64,000 bases of DNA from Ruegeria sp. TM1040 (GCF_000014065.1 NC_008044.1:2069501-2133500); one strand, 5' to 3'; positions 1 through 9,895 are shown, numbered from the stretch's first letter. Notes: generated by a model from the letters alone, not told the origin. Program-made: numbers and translations.

Positions 1-499
1 GCTCTGGCCCTTGGCGGTGGCGGTCATCTTTGCGGTGTTCATGATGGTCACCCGCACCATCGCGCGCGACACCGACCCGATTGCCATTCAGGCGGTCTCT
101 GGCGGCATTGCCTCCGTGCTGATGGCCATACTCTTTGTGCTTGGGGCGCAATTCGAGGTCGCCGAGCTGGCGACCAACCTGCCCGCGCGTCCCGAGATTA
201 ACCTGCTGCTCCTGGCAGGGCTTTTTGGCACCATCGCGCATCTCCTGATGACGTGGTCGCTGCGCTATGCGCCCACAAGCACCCTCGCCTCGATGCAATA
301 TCTGGAGATCCCCGTGGCGGTCTTTGTCGGCTGGCTGTTCTTTGCGGAACTGCCCAACACGATCGCCGCCTGCGGCATCGCGCTCACGATGGCGGCGGGG
401 CTTTATGCCGTGATGCGCGAACGCCAGGTGAGCCGAGCTGCGCGCAAAGTCGATCCGACACCGATCAGCAAGACGGGCCTGCCTGCATCACCTGAATAA
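1..499 (+). CDS. EamA/DMT-family transporter, C-terminal part
   Basis: The reading frame is open from the left edge of the window, so the N-terminal half is missing. The visible part of about 165 residues contains alternating hydrophobic segments typical of the second EamA repeat of drug/metabolite transporters: small-residue-rich helices, then a region of EIPVAVFVGWLFF type, then a short basic cytoplasmic tail. It is an inner-membrane protein of the 10-TM DMT superfamily, and the substrate cannot be told from sequence. Its last 35 bases overlap the convergent thiamine diphosphokinase gene. Confidence 0.8.
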   Translation, partial: LWPLAVAVIFAVFMMVTRTIARDTDPIAIQAVSGGIASVLMAILFVLGAQFEVAELATNLPARPEINLLLLAGLFGTIAHLLMTWSLRYAPTSTLASMQYLEIPVAVFVGWLFFAELPNTIAACGIALTMAAGLYAVMRERQVSRAARKVDPTPISKTGLPASPE

Positions 500-1136
500 G
501 CGCGCCGAGACAGTGGCGCGGCAGGATTGCCAACAGCCCTGGTCCGTCGACCTCGATACGGATCGACCCGGTGGCGCGGTTGGAGGTTCCGATGCGCGAG
601 AGCGGCGAGAGCTCAAGCCCATCAATCGGCCACTCCAACCCGTCTGAGCGCCCGGACACCGGCAACAGCGGAAACAGCGACACCACATCGCCCGCCTGCA
701 ACTCCAGTTCGAGCGATGCGGTAAGATGCACGACCACCTCATGCGCGCCGATCAGGATGCAGGTCTTGGCATGGGGCTGCATCAGTACATGCAGCGCCGC
801 CAGCTGGTGATCAAGCCGCGCCCCAAGCACTCCGACAGCCAGCACGAGAGGCGCTTCGACAGAGCGCAGCGCCTTGTCAAAATCAGTGGTTTCCTGTTCA
901 GCGACAAGATGCAGTATACTCTGTGAGAGCGCCGTGCGGGCGTGGTCTGACACCGAGTCGAAGTCGCCGATCACCGCCTGTGGCTGCGCCCCAAGCGCCA
1001 GCGCCTGATCCGCGCCCCCGTCGATGGCCACAAGAACCGGCGCATGCGCCAGCGCTTCGGCCAGATCAGATCTGGTGACATCGCCTCCGCCAATCAGCGT
1101 TATCGGGGCGGTTTCACGAACAATTGCCTCGGTCAT
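465..1136 (-). CDS. thiN: Thiamine diphosphokinase (thiamine pyrophosphokinase)
   Basis: Transfers pyrophosphate from ATP to thiamine, giving the cofactor thiamine diphosphate in the cytoplasm. Family marks are an N-terminal AIDGGAD segment, a GDFDS motif, a QETTDFDKAL motif (metal and substrate binding) and GVLGARLDHQLAAL near the middle. The C-terminal half is the beta-rich thiamine-binding domain. The length (223 aa) is normal for the family. I chose the ATG at 1136, giving MTEAIVRE, over an upstream in-frame ATG at 1169 because the extra residues look non-conserved. It converges with and overlaps the EamA gene by 35 bases. Confidence 0.9.
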   Translation of the reverse strand: MTEAIVRETAPITLIGGGDVTRSDLAEALAHAPVLVAIDGGADQALALGAQPQAVIGDFDSVSDHARTALSQSILHLVAEQETTDFDKALRSVEAPLVLAVGVLGARLDHQLAALHVLMQPHAKTCILIGAHEVVVHLTASLELELQAGDVVSLFPLLPVSGRSDGLEWPIDGLELSPLSRIGTSNRATGSIRIEVDGPGLLAILPRHCLGALIQVMQAGPSC

Positions 1137-1200
1137 GGAGGATACTTCGCAGAAATGGAAACAAGCCACAATCTAAACACAAAATTATACGAACAATTGC
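1116..1200. repeat. 12-bp direct repeat pair near the thiN start
   Basis: The 12-mer acgaacaattgc occurs at 1116-1127 (inside the first codons of thiN) and again at 1189-1200 in the divergent intergenic region. Each copy contains the palindrome CAATTG. It may be a paired binding site or chance. Confidence 0.35.
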
Positions 1201-1273
1201 TAGGAGTCGGGCCGAATTTGACCCGAAGATGAATAGTGTGGACCTTGCGACTTTGCTGAGGACGAGCCGACGA

Positions 1274-3472
1274 ATGGTACAGAATAACAAAGTTTTAACC
1301 GTTTCTTATGGAACGTTTTCATGCACCCTTGAGGGGTTTGAAGACTCCTTTGACACGATGAAAGCGATTGCCGAGTACTTTCGTGATCTGGCTGCGGATG
1401 ACCGCTATTTCGGGGCCGAACCGCCTCAGCCCGACGCCGAGATGATGGCCCGGATCGCCCAGCGCGAAATCGCCCGCCAGGTTGAGGCCCGAAGTGGCGA
1501 AGGTGGCATCCACCTGCGCGCCGCCGCACCTGCAACTGCACCCACTGCCGCGCCTGCGCCCGCTCCAGCCTCCGTCGCGCCCCCGGCACCCGCTGCGCCC
1601 GAAGAAGATCAAAGCACCGCCCCAGCCGTCGCCCGCACTGATGATCTGACGTCTGATTCGCCTCGGACCACACCCGAGGCCGCGCCTCAGATGCAACCTG
1701 CGGTTCTAAATGAGGCCCCCGACGCGCCCGTAGCAACAGTTCCTGTTGATGTCTCAGAAGATGTCGCCGAGCCCGAGGCCGAGGACACGGTTCCTGCCGC
1801 CGACAGCATTGCCGCCAAACTGCAACGCATCCGCGCCGTGGTGGCCAAGGCACCGCATCAGGATGAAGAGTTCATCGAGGACGAACATGCCGATGCGGTT
1901 GAAACCGACGCGAGCGATCTCGCAGCAGAGACCACCGCCGAGCTCTACGAGGACCACTACGACGGGGAAGAGGACGCTGAGGACGCCGATGTGGCCTCCG
2001 ATGAGGAAACCGTCAGCGATATTCTCGACCGTCTGGATCTGACCGGGACGCGCCGCAAGGCTGAAACGGATGATCGCGCGGACACCGCGCATGGCGACAC
2101 GGCAGAAGAGCCCGCTCCGTCACAGGAAGACACCGAAGCGCAAGCAGAGGCGCAACCTGCCGCCGCCGAGCGCCCTCAGCGTCCGCGCACCATTCGCGTG
2201 ATGCCCAAACGCGCAACCTCCGAGACCGAAGGCCCCGCCGAGGCGCCCTCCGACACTCCCGAGACCGCCAGCACCGCTAAAGCAACGCCGAAACCCGCTC
2301 CCCCCCTCCGGTTGGGGGATGACACGGCTGTCTCGGTACCGTCTGGCGAGCAGCCCTCGAACGAACAAGCGGCGTCTGAGGCCGCGCCCAGCGAGCCTGT
2401 CCGCCCGCGCCGTCCGGTGCGTGGCCGGGTCATCCGCGTCAAGCGGGCACAGGCCGATGAGAGCTTGATTGATGCCACCGCTGAGGACGTGACCCCGCGA
2501 CAGCGCCCTGAGGCAACGCCTCCGGTCTCCACCAGCCTCTCCGAGGATGACGAGGCAGAACTGATGGCGGAACTGGCGGCTGTCGAGGCGGAACTCATGG
2601 CCTCTACCACAGATACGGATGAGGTTCCCGAGCAGGACGAGACCGACGGTGAAGATGCCTTTGACGATGGGGGCCCCGCTGTCGCGCCAGCCGCACCGGC
2701 AGCACCGCGCGCCACCGAGCGCCCGGCGCGTGAGATCCTCACCTCTCGAGGCGGCTCGCCCGATGGCGATGTGTCGCGCCTGATGGCGGCTGCGGATGAT
2801 CGCCTGAGCGATGAAGATGCGGCCTCCTCCCGGGAGACCTATAACCAGCTGCGCGCAGCGGTCGCCGCGGCCCAGGCGGACCCGGGCGACTCCGACGAGC
2901 AGCGCCGTGAAGCCCGCACACGGGCCTTCCGCGATGATCTTGCAAGCGTGGTGCGCCCATCCCGTGCGGCCTCGGCAGAACCCGGCTCTGGCCGTGGTAC
3001 CGCGACCAGCCGTCCAGCGCCGCTCAAGCTGGTGGCCGAGCAACGTATTGATCCCGCACCGCAAGAGAATACGCCGACCATGGCGCCCGCCGCCGCAAGT
3101 GCACCGGTGCGCCCACGCCGGGTCTCCAGCGTGCTGGCCGCCTCCGAAGAAGAAGACGCAGCGCCCGCGACCCGTCAGCAAGACGGTGCCTTTGCGAGCT
3201 ATGCCAGCGAGAAAGGCGCAGTGGAGCTGCATGAACTTCTTGAAGCCGCCGCCTCCTACATGAGCTTTGTCGAAGGCCGCGAGAGCTTCTCGCGCCCTCA
3301 GTTGATCAACAAGGTGCGCACGCTTGACGGGCAGAGCGATTTCAACCGTGAAGACAGCCTGCGCTTTTTTGGTCAATTGCTGCGCGAAGGGAAACTGAAG
3401 AAAGCCTCCAACGGACGCTTTTCGGTCTCCTCGCAGATCGGCTTTCGCCCGGGCAATCGCGCCGCGGGCTGA
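1274..3472 (+). CDS. Large alanine/proline/acid-rich protein with conserved ends, function unknown
   Basis: The protein is about 732 aa. The first ~65 residues look folded and conserved (VSYGTFSCTLEGFEDSF, AIAEYFRDLAADDRYFGAEPP). A low-complexity linker of roughly 500 residues follows, rich in Ala, Pro, Glu and Asp with Arg-rich islands, and surely disordered. The last ~95 residues form an ordered domain (ELLEAAASYMSFVEGRESFSRPQLINKV, then FFGQLLREGKLKK) that resembles a small helical or winged-helix module. I recognise the type as a conserved Rhodobacterales hypothetical protein but know no function. The ATG at 1274 has GAGGA 11 bases upstream; in-frame ATGs at 1229 and 1124 are alternatives. 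A terminator follows at 3508. Confidence 0.75.
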   Translation: MVQNNKVLTVSYGTFSCTLEGFEDSFDTMKAIAEYFRDLAADDRYFGAEPPQPDAEMMARIAQREIARQVEARSGEGGIHLRAAAPATAPTAAPAPAPASVAPPAPAAPEEDQSTAPAVARTDDLTSDSPRTTPEAAPQMQPAVLNEAPDAPVATVPVDVSEDVAEPEAEDTVPAADSIAAKLQRIRAVVAKAPHQDEEFIEDEHADAVETDASDLAAETTAELYEDHYDGEEDAEDADVASDEETVSDILDRLDLTGTRRKAETDDRADTAHGDTAEEPAPSQEDTEAQAEAQPAAAERPQRPRTIRVMPKRATSETEGPAEAPSDTPETASTAKATPKPAPPLRLGDDTAVSVPSGEQPSNEQAASEAAPSEPVRPRRPVRGRVIRVKRAQADESLIDATAEDVTPRQRPEATPPVSTSLSEDDEAELMAELAAVEAELMASTTDTDEVPEQDETDGEDAFDDGGPAVAPAAPAAPRATERPAREILTSRGGSPDGDVSRLMAAADDRLSDEDAASSRETYNQLRAAVAAAQADPGDSDEQRREARTRAFRDDLASVVRPSRAASAEPGSGRGTATSRPAPLKLVAEQRIDPAPQENTPTMAPAAASAPVRPRRVSSVLAASEEEDAAPATRQQDGAFASYASEKGAVELHELLEAAASYMSFVEGRESFSRPQLINKVRTLDGQSDFNREDSLRFFGQLLREGKLKKASNGRFSVSSQIGFRPGNRAAG

Positions 3473-3507
3473 CACCTGCAAGCCCAAGACTGCGTGAGAT
3501 TCCTAAG

Positions 3508-3533
3508 ACGCCGTCCCCAGGGGCGGTGTTTTT
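3508..3533 (+). terminator. Rho-independent terminator after the disordered-protein gene
   Basis: The stem ACGCCG plus CCC pairs with GGG plus CGGTGT, with one bulged T and a CAG loop, and runs directly into TTTTT at 3529-3533. It lies 36 bases after the stop codon. Confidence 0.7.
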
Positions 3534-3824
3534 GCATGTGCCCCTGAAGCTTAGAGATGAAAGCGCGACGCCCACTCCCCTCGGATAGGGAGTGGGCAAG
3601 CCAATCCAGAGAGCCGTGCTTTTCCAGTGATAACACATGAGGTTTTTCGCTTTGGGCTAGGGCCAAAGCGACCGGCGCCGCGCTCCCTGCGGGTAGCGCG
3701 GCGCCGGGCCCAAGCGATGGATAGGTCCCTGTTCAAGGGGCAGGCCATTGGGCGGAAGCGCTTGCGCGCAAACACTGCCCAAAGGAACGCCTTGTCCTTT
3801 CAGCTCAGGTCAGTGCAGCCGGGG
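3534..3824. other. Non-coding stretch with one long GC hairpin
   Basis: No convincing gene is visible. The only clear structure is the perfect inverted repeat at 3672-3707. A weak hairpin at 3781-3800 (AAAGGA/TCCTTT) could end transcription of the DUF2842 gene on the minus strand. Confidence 0.5.
3672..3707. repeat. GC-rich inverted repeat, 13-bp perfect arms
   Basis: The arms 3672-3684 and 3695-3707 are perfect reverse complements, separated by a 10-base loop. It has no U-tract, so it looks like an intergenic REP-like hairpin and not a simple terminator. Confidence 0.7.
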
Positions 3825-4070
3825 TTAGTCAGGATGTTCGTCGTACAGGGCGTTGGGATCTTTCTGCCCAACGCCTTTGAAAACAAACTTGAAGGGCAAC
3901 ACCCAAGCCACCCCTAGGCCCACATAGACGAGCAACTCGAGCCAGATCGGCGGGCGATCAAGCAGGTTGAGGATGGTCACAGCCAGCACGATATAGAGCG
4001 GCATCCCGACCAGGAGGATGACCAGGGCCCAGATGCGGCGGGCGCGGTAGCTCAGACCTTCCTTGGCCAT
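3825..4070 (-). CDS. DUF2842 small membrane protein
   Basis: An 81-aa protein with two strongly hydrophobic helices (about residues 13-34 and 42-62), ending in the family-like PFKFVFKGVGQKDP segment. DUF2842 proteins are short inner-membrane proteins of alphaproteobacteria with unknown function. The start codon overlaps the purA stop codon (TGATG), so it is translationally coupled to purA and lies in the same operon. No catalytic residues are recognisable. Confidence 0.8.
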   Translation of the reverse strand: MAKEGLSYRARRIWALVILLVGMPLYIVLAVTILNLLDRPPIWLELLVYVGLGVAWVLPFKFVFKGVGQKDPNALYDEHPD

Positions 4071-5383
4071 CAGTCAGCAAACGGGTCCGTCACCAGAATG
4101 GTGTCGTCCCGCTCCGGGCTGGTGGACAGAAGGGCAACCGGGCATTGGATCAGCTCCTCGACGCGGCGCACATATTTGATCGCATTGGCAGGCAGCTCTG
4201 CCCAGCTGCGCGCGCCCTCGGTGGATTCGCTCCAGCCTTCCATCTCTTCATAGATGGGCTTGCACCGCGCCTGCTGGTCTGCGGCCGTGGGCAGGTAATC
4301 GAGACGTTCACCGTCGAGCTCGTAGCCGACGCAGATTTTCAGGGTTTCAAACCCGTCGAGAACGTCGAGCTTGGTCAGCGAAATACCGTTGATGCCGGAG
4401 GTCGCGCAGGTCTGGCGTACGAGGCAGGCGTCAAACCAGCCGCAGCGGCGCTGACGGCCGGTTGTGGTGCCAAACTCATGGCCGCGCGTGCCCAGACGCT
4501 CGCCATCGGCATCGGGTTTGCCATCCGCGCCCAGCAGTTCCGTCGGGAACGGGCCCTCACCCACGCGGGTGGTATAGGCTTTGACGATGCCGAGCACATA
4601 GTCGATCGAGTTGGGGCCAATGCCAACACCGGTGGCGGCTTGGCCTGCGATCACATTGGACGAGGTCACAAAGGGATAGGTGCCAAAATCAATGTCCAGA
4701 AGCGCGCCCTGTGCGCCCTCAAAGAGGATGCGTTTGCCTGCTTTGCGCTTCTCGTTCATCACCTTCCAGACGGGTGCTGCGAAGGGCAGGATCTCGGAGG
4801 CGATCTCTTTCAGCTGTGCCACCAGCGCGTCGCGGTCGATCGGCTCCACGCCGAGACCTTTGCGCAGCGGATCGTGATGCTGCAGCGCGCGGTCGACGCG
4901 CGCCTCAAGCGTGGCGTCATCAGCGAGATCCGCAACACGGATGGCGCGACGACCCACTTTGTCCTCATAGGCCGGGCCAATGCCGCGACCGGTGGTGCCG
5001 ATCTTGGTGCCCTTGGAGGCGGCCTCTTCACGGGCACGGTCCAGTTCACCGTGGAACGGCATGATCAGCGGCGTGTTTTCCGCGATCATCAGCGTCTCGG
5101 GCGTGATCTCCACACCCTGTGCGCGCACGGTCTCGATCTCTTTCATCAGGTGCCAGGGGTCCAGCACCACACCGTTGCCAATCACGGAGAGCTTGCCCCC
5201 GCGCACAACGCCGGAGGGTAGCGCGTGCAGCTTGTAGACCTTCTTGTCGATGACAAGCGTATGGCCGGCGTTGTGGCCGCCTTGGAAGCGCGCGATGACA
5301 TCGGCGCGCTCGCTGAGCCAATCCACGATCTTGCCTTTACCTTCATCGCCCCACTGGGCGCCGACTACCACGACATTGGCCAT
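4070..5383 (-). CDS. purA: Adenylosuccinate synthetase
   Basis: Catalyses GTP-dependent joining of aspartate to IMP, the first committed step to AMP in the cytoplasm. The N-terminus [22 protein letters not shown] is the diagnostic P-loop, with the catalytic Asp in GDEGKGK. It is followed by GGHNAGHT, the [13 protein letters not shown] loop and the ATTGRQRR-type region (here [16 protein letters not shown]). The length (437 aa) is slightly above the usual ~430. The frame extends upstream, but the conserved start is the ATG at 5383. Its stop overlaps the DUF2842 start. Confidence 0.97.
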   Translation of the reverse strand: MANVVVVGAQWGDEGKGKIVDWLSERADVIARFQGGHNAGHTLVIDKKVYKLHALPSGVVRGGKLSVIGNGVVLDPWHLMKEIETVRAQGVEITPETLMIAENTPLIMPFHGELDRAREEAASKGTKIGTTGRGIGPAYEDKVGRRAIRVADLADDATLEARVDRALQHHDPLRKGLGVEPIDRDALVAQLKEIASEILPFAAPVWKVMNEKRKAGKRILFEGAQGALLDIDFGTYPFVTSSNVIAGQAATGVGIGPNSIDYVLGIVKAYTTRVGEGPFPTELLGADGKPDADGERLGTRGHEFGTTTGRQRRCGWFDACLVRQTCATSGINGISLTKLDVLDGFETLKICVGYELDGERLDYLPTAADQQARCKPIYEEMEGWSESTEGARSWAELPANAIKYVRRVEELIQCPVALLSTSPERDDTILVTDPFAD

Positions 5384-5652
5384 CTCAGGTCCTTTGCATG
5401 CTGGGTTGAAACCGACGCCCCGTATAGCGAGGCGGCGCGGGCGAGGAAACCGGAATCTCGTCGCAAGACGGTTACAATCTGCCTGAGCGGCGCAGGGACA
5501 GGTCAAAACCCACCTAGAGGGCAGGATCCCACCCGCCCCCAAAGGGCCAATCACAGGCCGCGCCCTTCGCTGTCAGCGCTAGACGAGAACGCATCACGGG
5601 AGGGCCGCCCCCGTTACGGTCAGCGCCGTCGGGGCCACGTCCCATCTGTGCG

Positions 5653-6015
5653 TCAGCCGCGACCTTCGGGCAGATGCACCGGAGCACCATGTGGCGTGGA
5701 CAGATAGGCCTCTGCCCAGTCCTCGCGCACGCGGGCAACCTCCGCAGGGTCGGTGTGACCCTGATCGGACATCAGACGCTCAAGCGTGGCAAGCCAAACG
5801 GTAAAGTAATCGTCGCCGCCATTGAGTTCGCGACTCAGACCGGCCTCTTTGAGTGCGGCAGAAAAACGCTCCACCCACTCGGGCCAGGTAAAGCGCCCGC
5901 TTTCATTGAGATGGACCGCCAGCGCAAAGGCCTGTGCGTGCCAGGGGGCCTCGAACGCGGGCTCGGGGCGCTGCATCTGATCAGCTGTATTCAGCTTGGT
6001 CTCGGGCACCGTCAT
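5653..6015 (-). CDS. Nitrile hydratase accessory protein
   Basis: A 120-aa protein with the signature of nitrile hydratase activators/accessory proteins: PEPAFEAPWHAQAFALAVHLNESGRFTWPEWVERF, then DDYFTVWLATLERL. Proteins of this family resemble the beta-subunit N-terminus and help deliver cobalt to, or exchange subunits with, the alpha subunit. The start overlaps the beta-subunit stop by 4 bases (ATGA), so it is the third gene of the operon. Confidence 0.9.
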   Translation of the reverse strand: MTVPETKLNTADQMQRPEPAFEAPWHAQAFALAVHLNESGRFTWPEWVERFSAALKEAGLSRELNGGDDYFTVWLATLERLMSDQGHTDPAEVARVREDWAEAYLSTPHGAPVHLPEGRG

Positions 6016-6716
6016 GATGAAACCGGCTCCAGATAGCTTTGCCAGAGATCCAACACCACCTCATCATTGGGGTGCTCTGCCTGCGGCCAGAGGTCGCGCG
6101 CGGCAAAGGCCACCGCATAGAGGGGCTCGGGCGCCTCCCCCTGACCGTGGGCATTGGAATCAGGGAAAACATGCGTGCCATGCAGGCGCAGGATCTGCCC
6201 CTGAGCGTGGCTTGCGTAGGTGGGCAAACGGGTATGACCGCCCGCGACCAATCGGTTGCCACTCAGCCGCGTGCGCACAAAATCCCCGGGCTGATACTGC
6301 GCGGCGACCGGACTTTTGCGATCCGCAGGCCCACCCGCCGCAAGAACCGCGGCCACGCGATCGGCGGACAAACAGCGCTCCGCCAGCGGATGGGCAGGCT
6401 CCGCCGCGTCAGAGTCATTTGCGGCCTCATCTACATCGCTGAGGTCTTCGCGGCGCAATACACCCTGCGCCACCAAGAGATCCGCCAAGGCGGCCAGCCA
6501 TTTCTCGTAGTAGCTGAAATTCATATAGTCCGAGGGGCTGAGGCATTCGCGCGCATGGCGCGAGATGTCGATATTCCACTGCCCAAGCGCCCCACAGGCC
6601 AAGGTCACCGCAAGCGCGCGGCCGTGCCAGTCCTCGGGAAAGACCGGCGCGTCCAGGGGCTCGGGCGTGATCGGACCATCGCCATAGCGCCCCCCCATAT
6701 CGTGAATTCGGCTCAT
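6012..6716 (-). CDS. nthB: Nitrile hydratase beta subunit
   Basis: The second subunit of the nitrile-hydrating enzyme (nitrile to amide). It starts [16 protein letters not shown], the classic beta-subunit N-terminus, followed by [20 protein letters not shown] and later [13 protein letters not shown]. The C-terminal half (~residues 130-234) has the SH3-like barrel motifs [23 protein letters not shown] and [12 protein letters not shown]. The length of 234 aa is typical. The start overlaps the alpha-subunit stop by ATGA. Confidence 0.95.
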   Translation of the reverse strand: MSRIHDMGGRYGDGPITPEPLDAPVFPEDWHGRALAVTLACGALGQWNIDISRHARECLSPSDYMNFSYYEKWLAALADLLVAQGVLRREDLSDVDEAANDSDAAEPAHPLAERCLSADRVAAVLAAGGPADRKSPVAAQYQPGDFVRTRLSGNRLVAGGHTRLPTYASHAQGQILRLHGTHVFPDSNAHGQGEAPEPLYAVAFAARDLWPQAEHPNDEVVLDLWQSYLEPVSS

Positions 6717-7339
6717 GCAGGGGCCTCGCTCGCTGGGGTGGCAAGGGCGGTTCCGATCATCGAATCGCGGTTGACCAGGGTCATCAACGCCTCTTCGCTC
6801 CAGCCGTCGGTGCCTTCGGGACGCATGGGCAGCACCAGATAGCGCACCTCGGCTGTGGAATCCCACACTCTGACCGATGTGTCCGCCGGCAGGGTGACGC
6901 CAAATTCCGCCAGCACCTTGCGGGGCTCGCGCACGGCGCGGGCGCGATAGGCATCGGATTTGTACCAGCCCGGCGGAATGCCCAAGAGTGGCCATGGATA
7001 GCAGCTGCACAGGGTGCATACGACCATGTTGTGCCGCTCGGGTGTGTTCTCCACCACCACAACATGTTCCCCCTGCCGCCCGTTCAGCGCCATCTCATCG
7101 AGGATCTTGTCCGCATCCTCGAGCAATGCGGCGCGAAACGCAGGGTCCGACCAGGCCCGCGCCACAACACGCGCGCCATTTTGGGGTCCAACCTTGTTTT
7201 CGTAGGTGTCGATGATCGCGTCCAGCGCGGCCGGGTCAATGAGCCCTTTGCGGGTCAGAATCGTCTCCAGCGCTTTGACGCGCAGGGCAGGTTCAGAAGG
7301 AAGAAGACTGTGCGGGTGGTCGTGATGATCATGAGGCAT
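6713..7339 (-). CDS. nthA: Nitrile hydratase alpha subunit, cobalt type
   Basis: The catalytic subunit (208 aa). The metal-binding claw CTLCSC is at residues 108-113. Threonine at the second position marks the cobalt type, while iron enzymes have CSLCSC. The middle cysteines are expected to be oxidised to sulfinic and sulfenic acids. The motif is followed by [15 protein letters not shown], and a downstream [19 protein letters not shown] segment is also typical. The N-terminus carries a histidine-rich stretch ([10 protein letters not shown]). It is the first gene of a three-gene operon with ATGA overlaps. No amidase gene lies beside it. Confidence 0.95.
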   Translation of the reverse strand: MPHDHHDHPHSLLPSEPALRVKALETILTRKGLIDPAALDAIIDTYENKVGPQNGARVVARAWSDPAFRAALLEDADKILDEMALNGRQGEHVVVVENTPERHNMVVCTLCSCYPWPLLGIPPGWYKSDAYRARAVREPRKVLAEFGVTLPADTSVRVWDSTAEVRYLVLPMRPEGTDGWSEEALMTLVNRDSMIGTALATPASEAPA

Positions 7340-7520
7340 GCGCAGATGCTGGCCGCAGGGGCGTGCCCCTGTCCAGTTGCAAATCGTGATGCATACAATC
7401 AAATCCTGTTGGCGCGAGGTTTTCCGCTCCTCAGGGCAAGACAGAAAAACTCCGCCCTTGCCCCGACCGGCAATCTTGCCTATGAACCGCCCGATACTCA
7501 GCCAACAGCCGCAGGGTCCT
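7340..7520. promoter_or_regulatory. Divergent nthA/secG intergenic region with two hairpins
   Basis: This 181-base spacer must hold the promoters of the nitrile hydratase operon (minus) and secG (plus). It has a short hairpin at 7356-7371 (CAGGGGC/GCCCCTG), 17 bases before the nthA start, and a second at 7434-7463 (GGGCAAG/CTTGCCC). I could not match either to a known riboswitch. Confidence 0.35.
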
Positions 7521-7886
7521 ATGGAAAACGTCGTTCTCATCATCCATCTTCTTCTTGCGCTCGGCCTCATTGCCGTTGTTCTTCTGCAACGCTCCGAGGG
7601 CGGTGGCCTTGGCATGGGTGGCGGTGGTGGCGGTGGCGCCATGACCGGTCGTGCAGCCGCAACCGCGCTGAGCAAAGTCACATGGCTTCTGGCAATTGCC
7701 TTCATCGCGACGTCGATCACGCTGACCGTGCTGGCAGCACAGAAATCCGGGGGCTCTTCGATCACCGACAGCCTCGCGCCCGCTTCGCAGGATGGCACGG
7801 CGGATGTACCGACGTCGCCGCTGGGCAGCGATCTGCTGCCGCCGAGCTCGGGCGAGAACGCGCCGCTGGTACCCAGCGCCGACTGA
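7521..7886 (+). CDS. secG: Protein translocase subunit SecG
   Basis: A small SecYEG channel subunit of 121 aa. It has two transmembrane helices (about residues 2-20 and 50-72) separated by the conserved cytoplasmic [18 protein letters not shown] segment with its glycine run. The C-terminal tail is long, Ser/Pro-rich and variable, as is common in alphaproteobacteria. The ATG at 7521 gives [16 protein letters not shown], the family N-terminus. It precedes pyrG in the usual alphaproteobacterial order. Confidence 0.95.
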   Translation: MENVVLIIHLLLALGLIAVVLLQRSEGGGLGMGGGGGGGAMTGRAAATALSKVTWLLAIAFIATSITLTVLAAQKSGGSSITDSLAPASQDGTADVPTSPLGSDLLPPSSGENAPLVPSAD

Positions 7887-7908
7887 CATACAAAACCTTG
7901 ATAGACTT

Positions 7909-7941
7909 GAGGGAACCGTAACAGCATCTTGCGGTTCCCTT
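7909..7941 (+). terminator. Possible secG terminator hairpin
   Basis: GGGAACCG at 7911-7918 pairs with CGGTTCCC at 7932-7939 around a 13-base loop, 22 bases after the secG stop. The T-tract is poor, so this could be an attenuator or Rho-dependent site. Confidence 0.4.
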
Positions 7942-8110
7942 GCGCATGCTTTGCGAATCTGATAACTGTTAAGTCCCGTGATGCTGCGGTTTTTGAGGTG
8001 TGAAATTTCACGCTGATCTTACCGCCGGGCAGCAAGAGATGCGGGGTCTTCCCCGGATCACGACTGAACCGATTTGGACCTGACACGATCTCACGGGGGC
8101 AGCCGAAAAC

Positions 8111-9754
8111 ATGGCGCGTTTCATCTTTATTACTGGCGGTGTCGTCTCTTCTCTGGGCAAGGGACTGGCCTCTGCTGCGCTGGGTGCGCTGCTGCAGGCA
8201 CGGGGCTACTCCGTGCGCCTGCGCAAACTCGACCCCTATCTGAACGTCGATCCGGGCACCATGAGCCCGTTTGAACACGGCGAGGTCTTTGTGACCGACG
8301 ACGGGGCAGAAACCGACCTCGATCTGGGCCACTACGAGCGCTTCACCGGCGTGCCAGCGCGTAAGACCGACTCGATCTCCTCCGGGCGGATCTACACCAA
8401 CGTGCTCGAGAAAGAGCGCCGCGGCGACTACCTCGGCAAAACGATCCAGGTGATTCCGCATGTCACCAACGAGATCAAGGACTTCATCTCCATCGGAGAG
8501 GATGAGGTCGATTTCATGCTCTGCGAGATCGGCGGCACCGTGGGTGACATCGAGGGGCTGCCCTTCTTTGAGGCCATCCGCCAGTTCAGCCAGGACAAGC
8601 CGCGCGGTCAGTGTATCTTCATGCACCTGACGCTGCTTCCCTACATCAAGGCCTCTGGCGAGTTGAAAACCAAACCGACCCAGCACTCCGTGAAGGAGCT
8701 GCGTTCCATCGGTCTGGCCCCCGATATTCTGGTCTGCCGCTCCGAGGGTCCGATCCCGGTGAAAGAACGCGAAAAGCTGGCGCTCTTCTGCAACGTGCGC
8801 GCCGACAGCGTGATTGCGGCGCAGGATCTGAAATCCATCTACGAAGCGCCGCTGGCCTATCACCGCGAAGGACTCGATCAGGCGGTTCTGGACGCCTTTG
8901 GCATCGCCCCTGCCCCGCGCCCGACGCTGGACACCTGGGAAGACGTGGCCGACCGCATCTACAACCCCGAGGGCGAAGTCAAAGTCGCCATCGTCGGCAA
9001 ATACACCCAGCTGGAAGACGCCTATAAATCCATCGCCGAGGCGCTCACCCATGGTGGCATGGCGAACCGGGTAAAGGTGCGTATCGAATGGGTCGATGCA
9101 GAGCTCTTCGACAAGGAAGACGCAACGCCGTATCTGCAGGGTTTTCACGCGATCCTCGTGCCCGGCGGCTTTGGCGAGCGCGGCACCGAAGGCAAGATCA
9201 AGGCGGCGCAATATGCCCGCGAGCACAAGGTGCCCTACCTCGGTATCTGCCTCGGTATGCAGATGGCCGTGATCGAAGCTGCCCGCAACGTGGCCGGCAT
9301 CGAGGAAGCAGGCTCCGAAGAGTTCGACCATGAAGCGGGCAAAAAGCGTTTTGAGCCCGTTGTTTACCACCTCAAGGAATGGGTGCAGGGCAACCACAAG
9401 GTGAGCCGCAGCGCCGATGACGACAAAGGCGGCACCATGCGTCTTGGCGCCTATGATGCGGCGCTTACCGAAGGTTCCAAAGTGGCCGAGGTCTATGGCT
9501 CCAACGCGATTGAGGAGCGTCACCGCCACCGCTATGAGGTGGACATCAAGTACCGCGAGCAACTCGAAGCCTGTGGTCTGAAGTTCACTGGCATGAGCCC
9601 GGATGGCCGCCTGCCCGAGATCGTGGAATGGACCGATCATCCGTGGTTTATCGGCGTGCAGTTCCACCCGGAACTCAAGTCCAAGCCCTTTGATCCGCAC
9701 CCGCTGTTCAAGGATTTTGTACGCGCGGCCAAGGACACATCCCGCTTGGTCTAA
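8111..9754 (+). CDS. pyrG: CTP synthase
   Basis: Makes CTP from UTP, ATP and glutamine. The N-terminal synthetase domain begins [18 protein letters not shown] with the P-loop-like nucleotide site, followed by [20 protein letters not shown] and GGTVGDIE. The C-terminal class I glutamine amidotransferase domain carries GGFGERG and the nucleophile motif GICLGMQ (Cys380). The His/Glu partners sit in the VQFHPELKS segment near the C-terminus. The 547-aa length matches the family. An intrinsic terminator follows at 9780. Confidence 0.98.
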
Positions 9755-9779
9755 GCCCTGCGCATATCACCCAAAAAAT

Positions 9780-9810
9780 CAGGCGCGTCCCTCGGGGCGC
9801 GCCTGTTTCG
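9780..9810 (+). terminator. Rho-independent terminator after pyrG
   Basis: CAGGCGCG (9780-9787) pairs with CGCGCCTG (9798-9805), extended inward by CCC/GGG pairing, and is followed by a short T-rich tail. Confidence 0.7.
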
Positions 9811-9895
9811 TTAGCAATTTATCAGCCGGTTTCTCTTATGCTCCTGAGTCGAAGTGACGACCAAACGCGGCACAGAATGGCCGCTGGAGACGACG

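Noticed and set aside
2120-3487. Long minus-strand open frame opposite the disordered-protein gene
   Set aside because: It is low-complexity Gly/Arg/Ala sequence that arises as the mirror of a GC-rich Ala/Pro/Glu coding region and shows no family features or ribosome binding site.
4145-5221. Plus-strand frame opposite purA
   Set aside because: It is purA read on the complementary strand; codon use and motifs clearly support only the minus-strand gene.
7340-9700. Apparent very long minus-strand fusion of the nitrile hydratase alpha subunit with upstream sequence
   Set aside because: The extension is antisense to pyrG and secG; the conserved alpha subunit begins at 7339.
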